DNA of 64,000 bases, from the NCBI RefSeq assembly GCF_014650675.1, contig NZ_BMVK01000014.1, positions 62,001 to 126,000 of the forward strand, in the 5' to 3' direction. A model generated the notes under the pieces. The model ran no database searches and had not been told where the DNA came from. It saw only the letters and a program-made list of their open reading frames with translations. This DNA comes from Streptomyces anulatus (GTDB lineage Bacteria > Actinomycetota > Actinomycetes > Streptomycetales > Streptomycetaceae). How positions within the stretch are numbered: the first letter of the stretch is position 1; every line of letters starts with the position of its first letter. A program made the position numbers and the translations under genes. This document shows, in pieces, positions 1-9,885 of the stretch.

Positions 1-1436
<1,436 letters not shown>

Positions 1437-1475
1437 CGGACGCCCCGTAGCTCAGCACGACGTACGTACGGCCAG

Positions 1476-1508
1476 GGGCCGCCGCACCGGAGTCCGGTGC
1501 GGCGGCCC
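1476..1508 (+). terminator. Hairpin terminator after the peptide transporter
   Basis: Perfect 15-bp inverted repeat (1476-1490 with 1494-1508, 3-nt loop), 40 bp after the stop and followed by a short TT. It separates the plus-strand transporter from the minus-strand surface cluster and could act in both directions. Confidence 0.7.
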
Positions 1509-1562
1509 TTCGTCGTGCCGTGACTGCCGGTGCCTTGCGGGACCCGCTCGGGCCCGGGGTGG

Positions 1563-2960
1563 TCAGCGTGTGCCGCGCAGCCTCCGCCACGGGGTGAACG
1601 TGAACACCGCGCCGCCCAGCAGGATCGCCGTGCCGGCGACCAGGCCGAGCGCCCTCAGCGCACCGTCGTCCTCGGCCCCGGTGGCGGCCAGGCCGCCGCC
1701 GGAGTCCGTGCCGCCGCCGGACGCCGAGGCTCCGCCGGAGTCCGCCGCGCCGCCGCTCCCGCTGCCGCCGGACGCGCCGCCCGGCTGGGCGGAGGTGTCC
1801 AGCTCCAGGGAGACGGCCACGCCCGCGGGCGGGGTGCAGGTGGTCGTCGTACCGGCGGCCATCACCGTCAGGACACCGGGGCTGAGCGTGGACTTACCGC
1901 TCGCGCCGGGCTTGTACGTGCCGGTGAGGTCGGGGATCTCGATCGGTGCGCCGGTCTTGATGACCTCCTTGTTCACCGGCCCCTCGACCTTGACCGTGCC
2001 CTTGTCCGCCCCGCCGAGCTTGACGTCCATGGACGGCTTCACCTGGCCGGCCGGGATGTCGATCGGACTGTCCATCACGGACTTGCTGAACTCCACCGTC
2101 AGGTCGTAGTCGCCGCCGCTCTTCTTGGCGCTGATCCGGACCGGTGAGGTGGCGTTCTTGTCCCCGATCGGGGTCTTGCACGCGTAGGCGACGGACACCT
2201 CCTTGCCGGGGAAGTCGGTCTCCCCGCCACCGCCGCCGGTGCTTCCGCCGGAAGCGGTGCCCCCGGTGTCCGTGCCGCCCGACGCCGTACCGCCGGAATC
2301 CGTGCCGCCGGACGTGGTTCCTCCGGTGTCGGCGCCACCGGACGTGGTCCCTCCGGCGTCCGTGCCACCGCTGTCCGTACCGCCGGAAGTCGTGCCTCCC
2401 GTGGTGGAGCCGCCGCCCTCGGTGACCTTGATCGTGGCGCCCGCCTCCACCTCTTCCTTCGGCGCGCACTTGGTGTCCGTGGAGATCGGCTTGGACACGT
2501 TGATGTTGTACGCGCCCGGCGTCAGGGTGATCTCCCCGGCCTTCTCCAGCTTCAGCGTGCCCTTCATGTCGGGCAGCACCATCGGGCTGTTCTTGGGAAT
2601 CGGCGGGTTCTGCCGCGGGCCCTCCAGCTTCAGTTCGCCGCTCGCCGCACCGCCCAGGGTGACGGTCCCGGTCGGCTTGACCGTGTCCGCTCCCAGGTCC
2701 AGCACGTCCGGGTTCTTGGACGCGGCCGCGACCGTCTTCCAGACGACCTCGATCTCGTCGCCCACCTTCGCCTCGGCCGGGGCGGTCAGCTCCACCTTGG
2801 TGGTGCCCTGCACCGCGGGCAGTCCCGAGATCGGCGGCGGAACGCACTCCGTCGCGTAACTGACCTCGGCGGCCTGGGCCGGACTCGCGGCCATCAGGAT
2901 GCCCGCGCCGCCGAGCATCAGCGCGACTCCGGCCGCGCTCATCCTCCGTTGCGTGCTCAC
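1563..2960 (-). CDS. Secreted two-domain surface protein with LAATG sortase-type signal
   Basis: Predicted wall-anchored protein of 465 residues. The start is GTG at 2960, preceded by AAGGGA; longer upstream frames run into the neighbour. A signal peptide occupies about residues 1-30 (cut after AQA). Then come two related domains of about 150 residues: 32-180, and about 245-395, the latter with Y-A-C near its start and TTTTCTP near its end. A Gly/Ser/Thr linker made of short GGT(D/T/A)(S/T) repeats joins them. The C-terminus is a sorting signal: LAATG at about 424-428, a hydrophobic helix and an Arg-rich tail. LAxTG is the type read by streptomycete class E sortases (family knowledge). The GTG overlaps the preceding gene's TGA. 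The domain recurs in the protein at 5152-5874. Function unknown; adhesion or envelope structure is inference. Confidence 0.85.
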   Translation of the reverse strand: MSTQRRMSAAGVALMLGGAGILMAASPAQAAEVSYATECVPPPISGLPAVQGTTKVELTAPAEAKVGDEIEVVWKTVAAASKNPDVLDLGADTVKPTGTVTLGGAASGELKLEGPRQNPPIPKNSPMVLPDMKGTLKLEKAGEITLTPGAYNINVSKPISTDTKCAPKEEVEAGATIKVTEGGGSTTGGTTSGGTDSGGTDAGGTTSGGADTGGTTSGGTDSGGTASGGTDTGGTASGGSTGGGGGETDFPGKEVSVAYACKTPIGDKNATSPVRISAKKSGGDYDLTVEFSKSVMDSPIDIPAGQVKPSMDVKLGGADKGTVKVEGPVNKEVIKTGAPIEIPDLTGTYKPGASGKSTLSPGVLTVMAAGTTTTCTPPAGVAVSLELDTSAQPGGASGGSGSGGAADSGGASASGGGTDSGGGLAATGAEDDGALRALGLVAGTAILLGGAVFTFTPWRRLRGTR

Positions 2961-4099
2961 GCTTGTCCCTTCGTCGTGGGTCGGGGTCGGTTCTCTGACG
3001 GTGCGGAATCCGGGGTGAACCACGGCAGCACGGCCGTGGTCGCGTTTGTGGTCGTGGCGGCGTTCGCGGTCGCTTCCTTGATCGCGCCCGGGGCCGTGGT
3101 CGCGTCCCGGTCCGCGCCCGTGCCGGTGCGCCCGCGCCGCTTCGGCCTCCGCCGCGTGGCCGGCGTACGCGTACGGTGCGAGCCGGCGGGACGCGGCCGG
3201 ACCTTGTCCACGACCGCCATGCCGATACGGAAGACGGCCGCCGGGACGACCAGGCAGAGCAGGACCCAGAAGAGCGTGACGCCCCAGGGACGGCCGACCC
3301 CCCACGGCTGCTCGGCCAGCACCTTCTGCCCGTACCGCAGGGAGACCTGGTAGTCGCCGTGCGCGCCCGCCGACAGTTCGACCGGCAGCTTGATCTGCGC
3401 CTTGGCGCCGGGGGCGACCGTGCCCCGCCACTGGCGCTCCTCCCACTGCGGGGCGTAGACGCCGTGCGCGGTGCCGATCTCGAAGACGGGGTCCTTGACG
3501 GGCGCGGACCCGAGATTGCCCACGGTGAAGACGAGCCGGCGGGCCGGCGGGGCCCCGAACCAGGTGAGCAGGGAGCTGTCGCCCTCCAGACGGGTGGTGG
3601 CCAGCACCGCGAGCTTCCCGTCGCCGGTCTGTTCCGGCAGGTCAGCCGTGGGGTGGCCCGCCACCGTGAACACCGCGTCGGCCAGCGCCTGTTCACCGGT
3701 CACCGTGGCGACGTGCACCACACAGGGGCACGGCTTCGGCGGCTCGGTGACCGGCAGCTTCTTGCTGAAGGCGCCCTTCTTGTCGGTCGTGACGGCACGA
3801 CCGTCGGCGTTGGCGCAGGAGTTGGTGCCGCCGACCACGCCCCGTTCCGGCGTGGACTGACCGCAGATCAGCAGCATCAGCAACGCCTCGGCGCGCCAGC
3901 CGCTGCCGCTGACGGTGATCTCTCCGCCCTTGCCCGCCTCCTTCTTGGACAGGCTGACGGTGGGGTCGCCGTCGGCCGCCCGTGCGCCGGGCGCGGACAG
4001 GACGGACAGGGCGGGCAGGAGGGCCAGGATGGCGGCCAGGAACAGGAGGACGGGCGACGCGGTGCGCCGGGGGGCTCGGGGGCCGGGGTGCCGCGTCAC
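2957..4099 (-). CDS. Secreted Ig-like/membrane-anchored envelope protein
   Basis: 380-residue protein with a signal sequence (hydrophobic run ending at ARA, about residue 41), a beta-rich extracellular part and one transmembrane helix near residue 275, followed by a long Arg/Pro-rich and then Thr/Ala-rich tail. The first domain has the VSLSKKEAGKGGEITVSGSGW pattern common in Ig-like repeats, and a Cys cluster (CGQ, NSCAN, KPCPC). Start is GTG at 4099, overlapping the upstream stop (GTGA); the stop overlaps the next start in the same way, so translation is coupled through the cluster. No enzymatic motif is visible. It probably forms a complex with its neighbours at the cell surface. Confidence 0.75.
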   Translation of the reverse strand: MTRHPGPRAPRRTASPVLLFLAAILALLPALSVLSAPGARAADGDPTVSLSKKEAGKGGEITVSGSGWRAEALLMLLICGQSTPERGVVGGTNSCANADGRAVTTDKKGAFSKKLPVTEPPKPCPCVVHVATVTGEQALADAVFTVAGHPTADLPEQTGDGKLAVLATTRLEGDSSLLTWFGAPPARRLVFTVGNLGSAPVKDPVFEIGTAHGVYAPQWEERQWRGTVAPGAKAQIKLPVELSAGAHGDYQVSLRYGQKVLAEQPWGVGRPWGVTLFWVLLCLVVPAAVFRIGMAVVDKVRPRPAGSHRTRTPATRRRPKRRGRTGTGADRDATTAPGAIKEATANAATTTNATTAVLPWFTPDSAPSENRPRPTTKGQA

Positions 4100-5100
4100 G
4101 ATTCCGCTCCCGCCTTCACCAGGGGTCCCGCCTTCACCAAGGGCCTCGTCTCTGTGGTCGGTTGCCTGTCGTCGGCCGATTCCGCGCCCGGCGGTTCCGG
4201 GTCGCCCCGCCGGGTGCGCCGCCGCCGGTACGCGCCGGAGCCGAGCAGGGCCAGGCCGCCGAGGACCAGCAGCCCGCCGCCGACGGCCGGGGCCACCGGG
4301 AGGTACGTCGCCGAGGCCTCCGCCTCGTCCCGGGCGCCCCCCGGGGCGGTGACCCGCAGCCGTACGGTGACCGCGTCCAGGGCCGGGGCGTCGGGCCAGG
4401 GTTCGGTCCGCTCGACTCGCCGGCCGGGGGCCAGCTCCAGCGGCAGGGGGCGTTCCGGGCGGTCCAGAAGCGTGCCGAACATCCCGTCGGCGCGTACCGC
4501 GAGCCGGGGCTCCAGCGTCGCGTTGCCCCGGTTGACCAGGGCGTACCGGATGGTGCCGCCGGATATCTCGACGTCCTCGACGGTGAGCGCCGCCAGCGTC
4601 GGACCGCCGATCCGGACCCGGACCGGTACGCGGATCTCCTCGTCCCCGTCGTCGGCCACGACCTCCCCGGAGGCGTCTCCGGGCACCGCGTCGGGCGGCA
4701 CCGTGAGGGCGAGCGGCACCTCGGCCCGGGTCCGGGCCGGGACGGTGACGGTGTCCGCGGCGAACCCGATCCAGGCCCCGGCCCGCCCGTCGCCCCGTAG
4801 CCGTACGGTCAGCGGGGCGCGGCCGGAGTTGGTCACCGCGAGACGGTCCTGGAGGGCCGTACCGGGGGTGCCCTCCAGATAGACGTACGGCCTCGCGTCC
4901 CGGTCAGCGCCTCCGCCGGCGGGCCGGGCCGTCCAGTCCGCCGGGCCACCGTCACCGGCGGCCCGCGCGGTGTCGGCCCGGGCAGTGCCGGCCGGGCCGT
5001 CCGCGGCGGCCGGGAGCGGCGCGAGCGCGCACAGCAGCGCGGCGAGCGCCGTCGTGAGGACGAGCAGCGCCCGGCGGAGGCGCGGGGTGGGTGGCGACAT
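4096..5100 (-). CDS. Membrane-anchored WxL-interacting/DUF916-like extracellular protein
   Basis: 334 residues: signal peptide (about 1-33), a Pro/Ala-rich stretch, two beta-sandwich-like regions, then one transmembrane helix (about 285-305) and a basic cytoplasmic tail. The pattern of P-G beginning the sandwich, VTNSGRAPLTVRL, VPARTRAEVPLALTVPP and DAVPGDASGEVV resembles the DUF916/COG1470 group that in Firmicutes accompanies WxL surface proteins (resemblance from memory, not searched). ATG start at 5100, 51 bp after the sortase-signal gene upstream; the stop overlaps the next gene. Likely a membrane partner for the wall-anchored proteins of this cluster. Confidence 0.72.
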   Translation of the reverse strand: MSPPTPRLRRALLVLTTALAALLCALAPLPAAADGPAGTARADTARAAGDGGPADWTARPAGGGADRDARPYVYLEGTPGTALQDRLAVTNSGRAPLTVRLRGDGRAGAWIGFAADTVTVPARTRAEVPLALTVPPDAVPGDASGEVVADDGDEEIRVPVRVRIGGPTLAALTVEDVEISGGTIRYALVNRGNATLEPRLAVRADGMFGTLLDRPERPLPLELAPGRRVERTEPWPDAPALDAVTVRLRVTAPGGARDEAEASATYLPVAPAVGGGLLVLGGLALLGSGAYRRRRTRRGDPEPPGAESADDRQPTTETRPLVKAGPLVKAGAES

Positions 5101-5151
5101 GGGCGGCTCCTCTGCCTTCCGGCGGCGATGCTGCGCTGGGCCGTGCCGGTC

Positions 5152-5874
5152 TCAGCCCGCGGAGCGCTGTCCGCGCCGGGTCAGCCAGAGCACTCCGGCC
5201 GCCCCGGTCAGCAGCACGGTGCCGCCGAGCGTGCCGAGCGCCGCCGCCGAGTCCAGCGGGCCGGTGCGGGGCAGTTCCCCGCCTCCCGAGGCGCCGCCGG
5301 TCGAACCGCCGGTGGACGCGCCGCCCGTGGAACCGCCGTCGGCGGAGCCTCCGCCCGATGAACCGCCCGCCCCCTGGACGTCGAGTTCGAGGGAGGGGCC
5401 GGGGCTGTTCTTGGGCGTACAGGTGGTGGTCGTACCGAGGGCCTTGATGGTGAGGACCCCGGCGGTGAAGGTGACCTTGCCGCTCTTCTTCGGGGTGTAC
5501 GTCCCCGACAGGTCACTGATCTTGATGGGGGTGTTGGCCGGAATCGCCTCACTGTTCGCCGGCCCGGTGACCTGGACCTTCCCCTGCTCCGCGCCGCCCA
5601 GCTCGATCACGGCGCTCGGGTTCATGGCCCCTTTGCCCAGCTCGACCGGGCTGGAGGAGACGCCCTTCTGGAAGGACATGGTGAGCTTGTAGCCGTCGCC
5701 GCTCTTGACGCCCTTGATATCGATGGGCGAGACCGCCCCTTTGGGCCCGATGGGCGTCACGCACTGGTAGTTGACGTCCACGACCTCGGCGTGCGCGGCG
5801 GGCGCGCCCGCCACCACGATCGAGCCTGCCAGCGCAGCCGCCAGCGCGAGAGTTGTCCGCTTCTGGTTCGACAC
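5152..5874 (-). CDS. Secreted single-domain surface protein with LPRTG signal
   Basis: 240 residues. GTG start at 5874 with GGGGAA upstream. Signal peptide about 1-29 (AHA). One copy of the domain found in the 1563-2960 protein: NYQCVTPIG at the start, the DLSGTY(T/K)P motif, and TTTTCTP followed by SLELDV at the end, with a conserved Cys pair. A Gly/Ser-rich linker leads to LPRTG (about 201-205), a hydrophobic helix and a basic tail, a classic sorting signal. First gene of the four-gene cluster. No sortase is encoded in this window, so anchoring would need one elsewhere. Confidence 0.85.
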   Translation of the reverse strand: MSNQKRTTLALAAALAGSIVVAGAPAAHAEVVDVNYQCVTPIGPKGAVSPIDIKGVKSGDGYKLTMSFQKGVSSSPVELGKGAMNPSAVIELGGAEQGKVQVTGPANSEAIPANTPIKISDLSGTYTPKKSGKVTFTAGVLTIKALGTTTTCTPKNSPGPSLELDVQGAGGSSGGGSADGGSTGGASTGGSTGGASGGGELPRTGPLDSAAALGTLGGTVLLTGAAGVLWLTRRGQRSAG

Positions 5875-5992
5875 CTCGTGTTCCCCTCATGCCGGACGCC
5901 GCCGCGCGCCACGACCCGTACGGGCGCACATTACTGACGGCACATCAGATTTGGCGCTCAAGGTACGCCCGGGGCCTGATGGAGGGAAGACA

Positions 5993-6019
5993 AAGAGCGC
6001 GCCGATCCGGCGCGCTCTT
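5993..6019 (-). terminator. Terminator downstream of the anti-sigma gene
   Basis: 11-bp perfect inverted repeat (5993-6003 with 6009-6019). Read on the minus strand it ends in CTCTTTGTCTT, a typical intrinsic terminator. It lies about 75 bp past the stop of the 6094-6585 gene and separates the sigma-regulator genes from the surface cluster. Confidence 0.75.
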
Positions 6020-6093
6020 GTCGGTGCAGGTGAGAGGTACGGCCGAGGCGTACCGGTGAGGTGTACGGGCGGAGGACGCGGGCGAGGGGGCGG

Positions 6094-6585
6094 CTAGGCG
6101 GGGGCGGCGAGCTCCGCCCAGACGGTCTTGCCGGGGGCGTCCGGAGTGCGCAGGACGCCCCAGTCGAGGCAGAGGCGCTGCACGATGAACATGCCGTGCC
6201 CCCCGGGCCGGCCGGCGCGGTGGGGCGTACGGGGCGCGGGCTGACCTGCTCCCCGGTCGACGACCTCCACCCGCAGCACCTTGGACGTGTGGCCGATCCG
6301 GAGCTCCTCGGGGCCCTCCGCGTGCAGACAGGCGTTGGTCACCAGCTCGGAGACGACCAGCAGGACGTCCTCGGCGGCGGCCCTGCGGTCCGCGGTGGAC
6401 GCCGGGAGCCAGCCCCAGTCGTGCAGCGCCTGTCGGGCGAAGTCACGAGCCGTCGGGACAATGCCGCTGGCCTGCGCGAGTGAGAGGGTGCGCCACTGCC
6501 GCTCGGCCGGTCCGGGCGAGGCTGCGCCCGCTCCGTCCGGCTCGCGACCGAGGTCGCCCGGCGGATGCTGCCGGGTGGTGCTCAT
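6094..6585 (-). CDS. GHKL ATP-binding anti-sigma kinase (SpoIIAB/RsbW-like)
   Basis: 163-residue HATPase_c_2 protein. ATP-lid motifs are visible: N-box SELVTNACLHA, G1 DRGAG and G2 GGHGMFIVQ. Such proteins bind a SigB/F-type sigma factor and phosphorylate a STAS partner on Ser (family knowledge). Both partners are next door: a STAS protein at 6788-7156 and a sigma factor at 7441-8412. The order anti-sigma, STAS, divergent sigma beside the hut genes recalls the prsI-arsI-sigI locus of S. coelicolor (from memory). ATG start with GGTGAAG. A streptomycete-type RsbW paralogue with another target is the alternative. Confidence 0.85.
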   Translation of the reverse strand: MSTTRQHPPGDLGREPDGAGAASPGPAERQWRTLSLAQASGIVPTARDFARQALHDWGWLPASTADRRAAAEDVLLVVSELVTNACLHAEGPEELRIGHTSKVLRVEVVDRGAGQPAPRTPHRAGRPGGHGMFIVQRLCLDWGVLRTPDAPGKTVWAELAAPA

Positions 6586-6787
6586 CAGCGCTTCACCTCA
6601 CCGATTCGCCATGTCGCCATGTCGCCGTTCAACAGATAGTGATCAGTTACCGAGTGTGCCGGAGCCCTTGCGGGGCGCCGCCGGGGTGTCTCCTGCCCTG
6701 CCGTGCCGCAACAACACCCACTTGAGGCACACGATCGCGTGACACAGCCGACATCGGGGACGTCCGCGGTCGCACGCTCGTACCGGG

Positions 6788-7156
6788 TCAGGTGGCCAGG
6801 GCCTCTTCGAGCGTGGCATGGACGGTGAAGACCGCCTCCGCGCCGGTGATCTCGAACACCCTCGCCACGACGGGCAGCATTCCGGCCAGGTGAACCCCGC
6901 CGCCGGCCGCCTCCGCCTTGAGGCGGGCGCCGAGCAGCACGTTCAGCCCGGTGGAATCGCAGAATTCCAGGCGAGAACAGTCGACCACCAGGCGTGACCG
7001 CCCCTGCTCGACCGCACTCTCCAAAGGCTCGCGCAGCAGATCGGCGGTGTGGTGGTCGAGCTCACCCACCGGCGTCACGACCTCGCTGATCCCCTCGGTC
7101 CGGGCCTCGACCTGAAGTCGCCCCCGGTTCGCACTGCCGACCGTCCCGCGGTCCAT
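6788..7156 (-). CDS. STAS-domain anti-sigma factor antagonist
   Basis: 122 residues, one complete STAS domain of SpoIIAA/RsbV type. The phospho-acceptor loop is FCDSTGLN, with the conserved Ser directly before T-G. It starts at ATG 7156 after GAGGGAC. When dephosphorylated, such proteins sequester the anti-sigma kinase and free the sigma factor (family knowledge). Probably co-transcribed with the kinase 200 bp downstream. Likely ArsI-like if the neighbouring sigma factor is SigI. Confidence 0.88.
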   Translation of the reverse strand: MDRGTVGSANRGRLQVEARTEGISEVVTPVGELDHHTADLLREPLESAVEQGRSRLVVDCSRLEFCDSTGLNVLLGARLKAEAAGGGVHLAGMLPVVARVFEITGAEAVFTVHATLEEALAT

Positions 7157-7330
7157 GCCTGTCCCTCTTCGCCGTTCGTCACTGTGCGCGTCACTGCCTG
7201 TGCGGCTGTATGCGTAGCTGCCGCCGACGTGCGTAAAACAGTACGCGTTCCGTTCGCCACGCGGTAGTCGGAGACCTCAACAAAGCGGACATATAGCGGT
7301 ATTTGGCGCTTGTCACTGCTGGCCAGGACC

Positions 7331-7336
7331 GGGTAT
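7331..7336 (+). promoter_or_regulatory. GGGTAT, possible SigB-family -10 element upstream of the sigma gene
   Basis: GGGTAT matches the -10 consensus GGGTA(C/T) of streptomycete stress sigma factors and would start a transcript about 100 nt before the sigma gene, allowing autoregulation. I see no good GTTT-type -35 at the usual spacing, so this is tentative. The rest of 7157-7440 holds nothing else clear. Confidence 0.3.
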
Positions 7337-7440
7337 GGGTAGAGGGACACCCGAACACGACCGGCTTTGGAGGCGCCGCTTCACCGCAGGAACACGTATG
7401 GGCATCGGCAGCCATATGCCGAGAACGATGGAGGAGACCC

Positions 7441-8412
7441 ATGTCACCCCGGCTCGACGAAGCGCGTACCCACAACGCGTCGTCGGCATGTCCTCAGGGA
7501 CCGACCAATTCCGACTCCCCCGCCGCGAGCGCCGTTCCCGGCCCGCGCGCCAGCACCACCAGCACCACCGACCCCACCTCGGACTTCTCCGGCGCGGCCG
7601 GCGAGGGACTCGAAGGACTTCCCGAGATCCCGCCCTACGCCGAAGTCGGCGCTCTGGACGCCAGGGCCCTGTCGAAGACGCTCTTCGAGCGGCTGGAGTC
7701 CCTCGAAGAGGGAACCCACGAGTACAGCTACGTCCGCAACACCCTCGTCGAGCTCAACCTCGCGCTGGTCAAGTTCGCCGCCTCCCGGTTCCGCTCCCGC
7801 AGCGAGCCGATGGAGGACATCGTCCAGGTCGGCACCATCGGCCTGATCAAGGCGATCGACCGGTTCGAGCTGAGCCGCGGGGTGGAGTTCCCCACCTTCG
7901 CGATGCCGACGATCGTCGGCGAGATCAAGCGCTTCTTCCGTGACACCAGCTGGTCCGTGCGCGTACCGCGCCGGCTCCAGGAGCTGCGGCTCGACCTGGC
8001 GAAGGCGGGCGACGAACTCTCCCAGCGGCTGGACCGCGCGCCCACCGTGGCGGAGCTGGCCGAGCGCCTGGGCATCACCCCCGACGAGGTCGTCGAAGGC
8101 ATGTCCGCGAGCAACGCGTACACCGCGAGCTCGCTGGACGCCAAGCCCGAGGAGGACGACAACGAGGGCGCCCTCGCGGACCGCATCGGCTACGAGGACC
8201 ACGGTCTCGAAGGCATCGAGTACGTCGAGTCGCTGAAGCCGCTGATCGCCGCGCTGCCCTCCAGGGACCGGATGATCCTCTCGCTCCGCTTCGTCAGCAA
8301 CATGACGCAGTCGGAGATCGGCGAGGAGCTGAACATCTCGCAGATGCATGTGTCCCGGCTGCTCTCCCGGACACTGACCAAGCTCCGCAAGGGTCTGACC
8401 CTGGAGGAGTGA
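7441..8412 (+). CDS. sigI: SigB/SigF/SigG-family RNA polymerase sigma factor (SigI-like)
   Basis: 323 residues from ATG 7441, which has GGAGGAG 7 nt upstream; the frame extends further upstream but without a ribosome site. Region 2 contains NLALVKFAASRFR, EDIVQVGTIGLIKAIDRFE and FPTFAMPTIVGEIKRFFRD; region 3 is VPRRLQELRLDL; region 4 is LPSRDRMILSLRFVSNMTQSEIG with helix ISQMHVSRLLSRTL. The N-terminal 70 residues are Ser/Thr/Pro-rich. Divergent from its predicted antagonist and anti-sigma genes, so a partner-switching module is complete here. The symbol rests on remembered synteny with hut genes in S. coelicolor; the family is certain, the orthology moderately so. Confidence 0.88.
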   Translation: MSPRLDEARTHNASSACPQGPTNSDSPAASAVPGPRASTTSTTDPTSDFSGAAGEGLEGLPEIPPYAEVGALDARALSKTLFERLESLEEGTHEYSYVRNTLVELNLALVKFAASRFRSRSEPMEDIVQVGTIGLIKAIDRFELSRGVEFPTFAMPTIVGEIKRFFRDTSWSVRVPRRLQELRLDLAKAGDELSQRLDRAPTVAELAERLGITPDEVVEGMSASNAYTASSLDAKPEEDDNEGALADRIGYEDHGLEGIEYVESLKPLIAALPSRDRMILSLRFVSNMTQSEIGEELNISQMHVSRLLSRTLTKLRKGLTLEE

Positions 8413-8467
8413 CCCCGCCGCGGCCCGCTGTCCCGCCACGGGGCTCCACGGGCCGTTCGAGCAGCAC

Positions 8468-8512
8468 CGCGGAAGGACCCGCCCCGGATCGCCGGGAGCG
8501 GGTCCTTCCGCG
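8468..8512. terminator. Bidirectional terminator between sigma factor and hutI
   Basis: 14-bp perfect stem (8468-8481 with 8499-8512) with a 17-nt loop, between convergent genes that end at 8412 and 8549. No T-tract. Confidence 0.65.
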
Positions 8513-8548
8513 TGTACGGGGCCTCGGTGCGGGTCCGGGCGACAGGCC

Positions 8549-9721
8549 CTAGGCCACCCGCTGTCCGCTCCGCCAGACCGCGCTGACCAGCGGGACGCCC
8601 GGGCGGTAGGCGAGGTGGACGTGGCTCGGGGCGTCGAGGAGGACCAGGTCGGCGCGGGCGCCGGGGGTGATCCGGCCGATGTCGGTACGCCGCAGGGCGG
8701 CGGCCCCTCCGGCGGTGGCCGACCAGATCGCCTCGTCCGGGGTCATCCCCATGTCGCGCACGGCCAGCGCGATACAGAACGGCACCGACGAGGTGAACGA
8801 CGAGCCGGGGTTGCAGTCCGTGGACAGCGCGACGGTGGCCCCCGCGTCGAGGAGGCGGCGGGCGTCGGGCCAGGTGGCGCGGGTGGAGAACTCCGCGCCC
8901 GGTAGCAGCGTGGCCACCGTGTTGCCCTGGCCCAGCGCGTCGACGTCCGCGTCGGTGAGGTGGGTGCAGTGGTCGGCCGACGCGGCGTCGAGCTCGACGG
9001 CGAGCTGGACGCCGGGGCCGTACGTCAGCTGGTTGGCGTGGATCCGGGGGTGCAGCCCCTTGGAGCGGCCCGCCGTGAGGATGGCGCGGGCCTGGTCGCC
9101 GTCGAAGGCGCCCTGCTCGCAGAACACGTCGATCCAGCGGGCGTGCGGGGCGCAGGCCTCCAGCATCGGGCCGGTGACCAGGTCGACGTACCCGGCGGGG
9201 TCGTCGGCGTAGTCGGGGGACACGATGTGGGCGCCGAGGTAGGTGACCTCGTCGGTGTGGCGGGACGCGATCCGCAGGGCGCGGGCCTCGTCCTCGACGG
9301 TGAGGCCGTAGCCGGACTTGGTCTCGAAGGTGGTGGTGCCCTGGCGCAGGGCCTCGGCGAGGTAGCGGGCGACGTTGGCGGAGAGCTCCTCGTCGGAGGC
9401 GGCACGGGTCGCGGCGACGGTGGTGCGGATGCCGCCGGCGCGGTAGGGCTGCCCGGACATGCGGGCGTTGAACTCCTGGGTGCGGTCGCCCGCGAAGACC
9501 AGGTGGGAGTGGGAGTCGACGAAGCCCGGGATCACCGCGCGGCCGGCCGCGTCGAGGACGTTGTCAGTGGCGGGTGCTTTGCTGGATTCACCGGTCCAGA
9601 CGATGCGGTCGCCGTCGATGACGACGGCCGCGTCCTGGATCAGGCCCAGGGGGGTCCCGTTGCCGAGGGAGGGGTCATTGGTGACCAGGCTGGCGATGTG
9701 GGTGACGGCGGTGGTCGTCAT
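8549..9721 (-). CDS. hutI: Imidazolonepropionase
   Basis: 390-residue amidohydrolase, third step of histidine breakdown: opens imidazolone-5-propanoate to N-formimidoyl-L-glutamate. Metal and catalytic motifs: GFVDSHSHLVF (HxH), the ring-binding ETKSGYGL, IHANQL, DHCTHL and ALSTDCNPGSS. Length matches the family. ATG at 9721 with AAGGAG about 12 nt upstream. Last gene of the minus-strand hut run; a repeat-rich 164-bp gap separates it from hutF, so it may have its own transcript or be read through. Confidence 0.95.
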   Translation of the reverse strand: MTTTAVTHIASLVTNDPSLGNGTPLGLIQDAAVVIDGDRIVWTGESSKAPATDNVLDAAGRAVIPGFVDSHSHLVFAGDRTQEFNARMSGQPYRAGGIRTTVAATRAASDEELSANVARYLAEALRQGTTTFETKSGYGLTVEDEARALRIASRHTDEVTYLGAHIVSPDYADDPAGYVDLVTGPMLEACAPHARWIDVFCEQGAFDGDQARAILTAGRSKGLHPRIHANQLTYGPGVQLAVELDAASADHCTHLTDADVDALGQGNTVATLLPGAEFSTRATWPDARRLLDAGATVALSTDCNPGSSFTSSVPFCIALAVRDMGMTPDEAIWSATAGGAAALRRTDIGRITPGARADLVLLDAPSHVHLAYRPGVPLVSAVWRSGQRVA

Positions 9722-9750
9722 CTGGAGAGTGTTCTCCTTGCGTTCCGGAG

Positions 9751-9885
9751 GGTCCGGTTCTGCGGGCGGGGTCCCGGGTGGGTCCGGTTCTGCGGGCGGG
9801 GTCCGGACCGGGGTTCCGGGCGGGACCGAGGTGTCCGGCGGGTCTGAGATCTCCGGCGGGTCCGGGGTGTCGGGCGGATCCGGGG
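9751..9885 (-). repeat. 30-bp-period GC-rich tandem repeats between hutF and hutI
   Basis: A 25-nt sequence at 9751-9775 recurs exactly at 9781-9805 (period 30) and then decays into shorter GGTCCGG/GGCGGGTC units up to the hutF stop at 9886. No ORF with coding character covers it. Confidence 0.8.

Noticed and set aside
2223..2410. Short GGT-type repeats considered as a CRISPR or minisatellite
   Set aside because: They are in-frame codons for a Gly/Ser/Thr linker of the sortase-signal protein; no spacers and irregular units.
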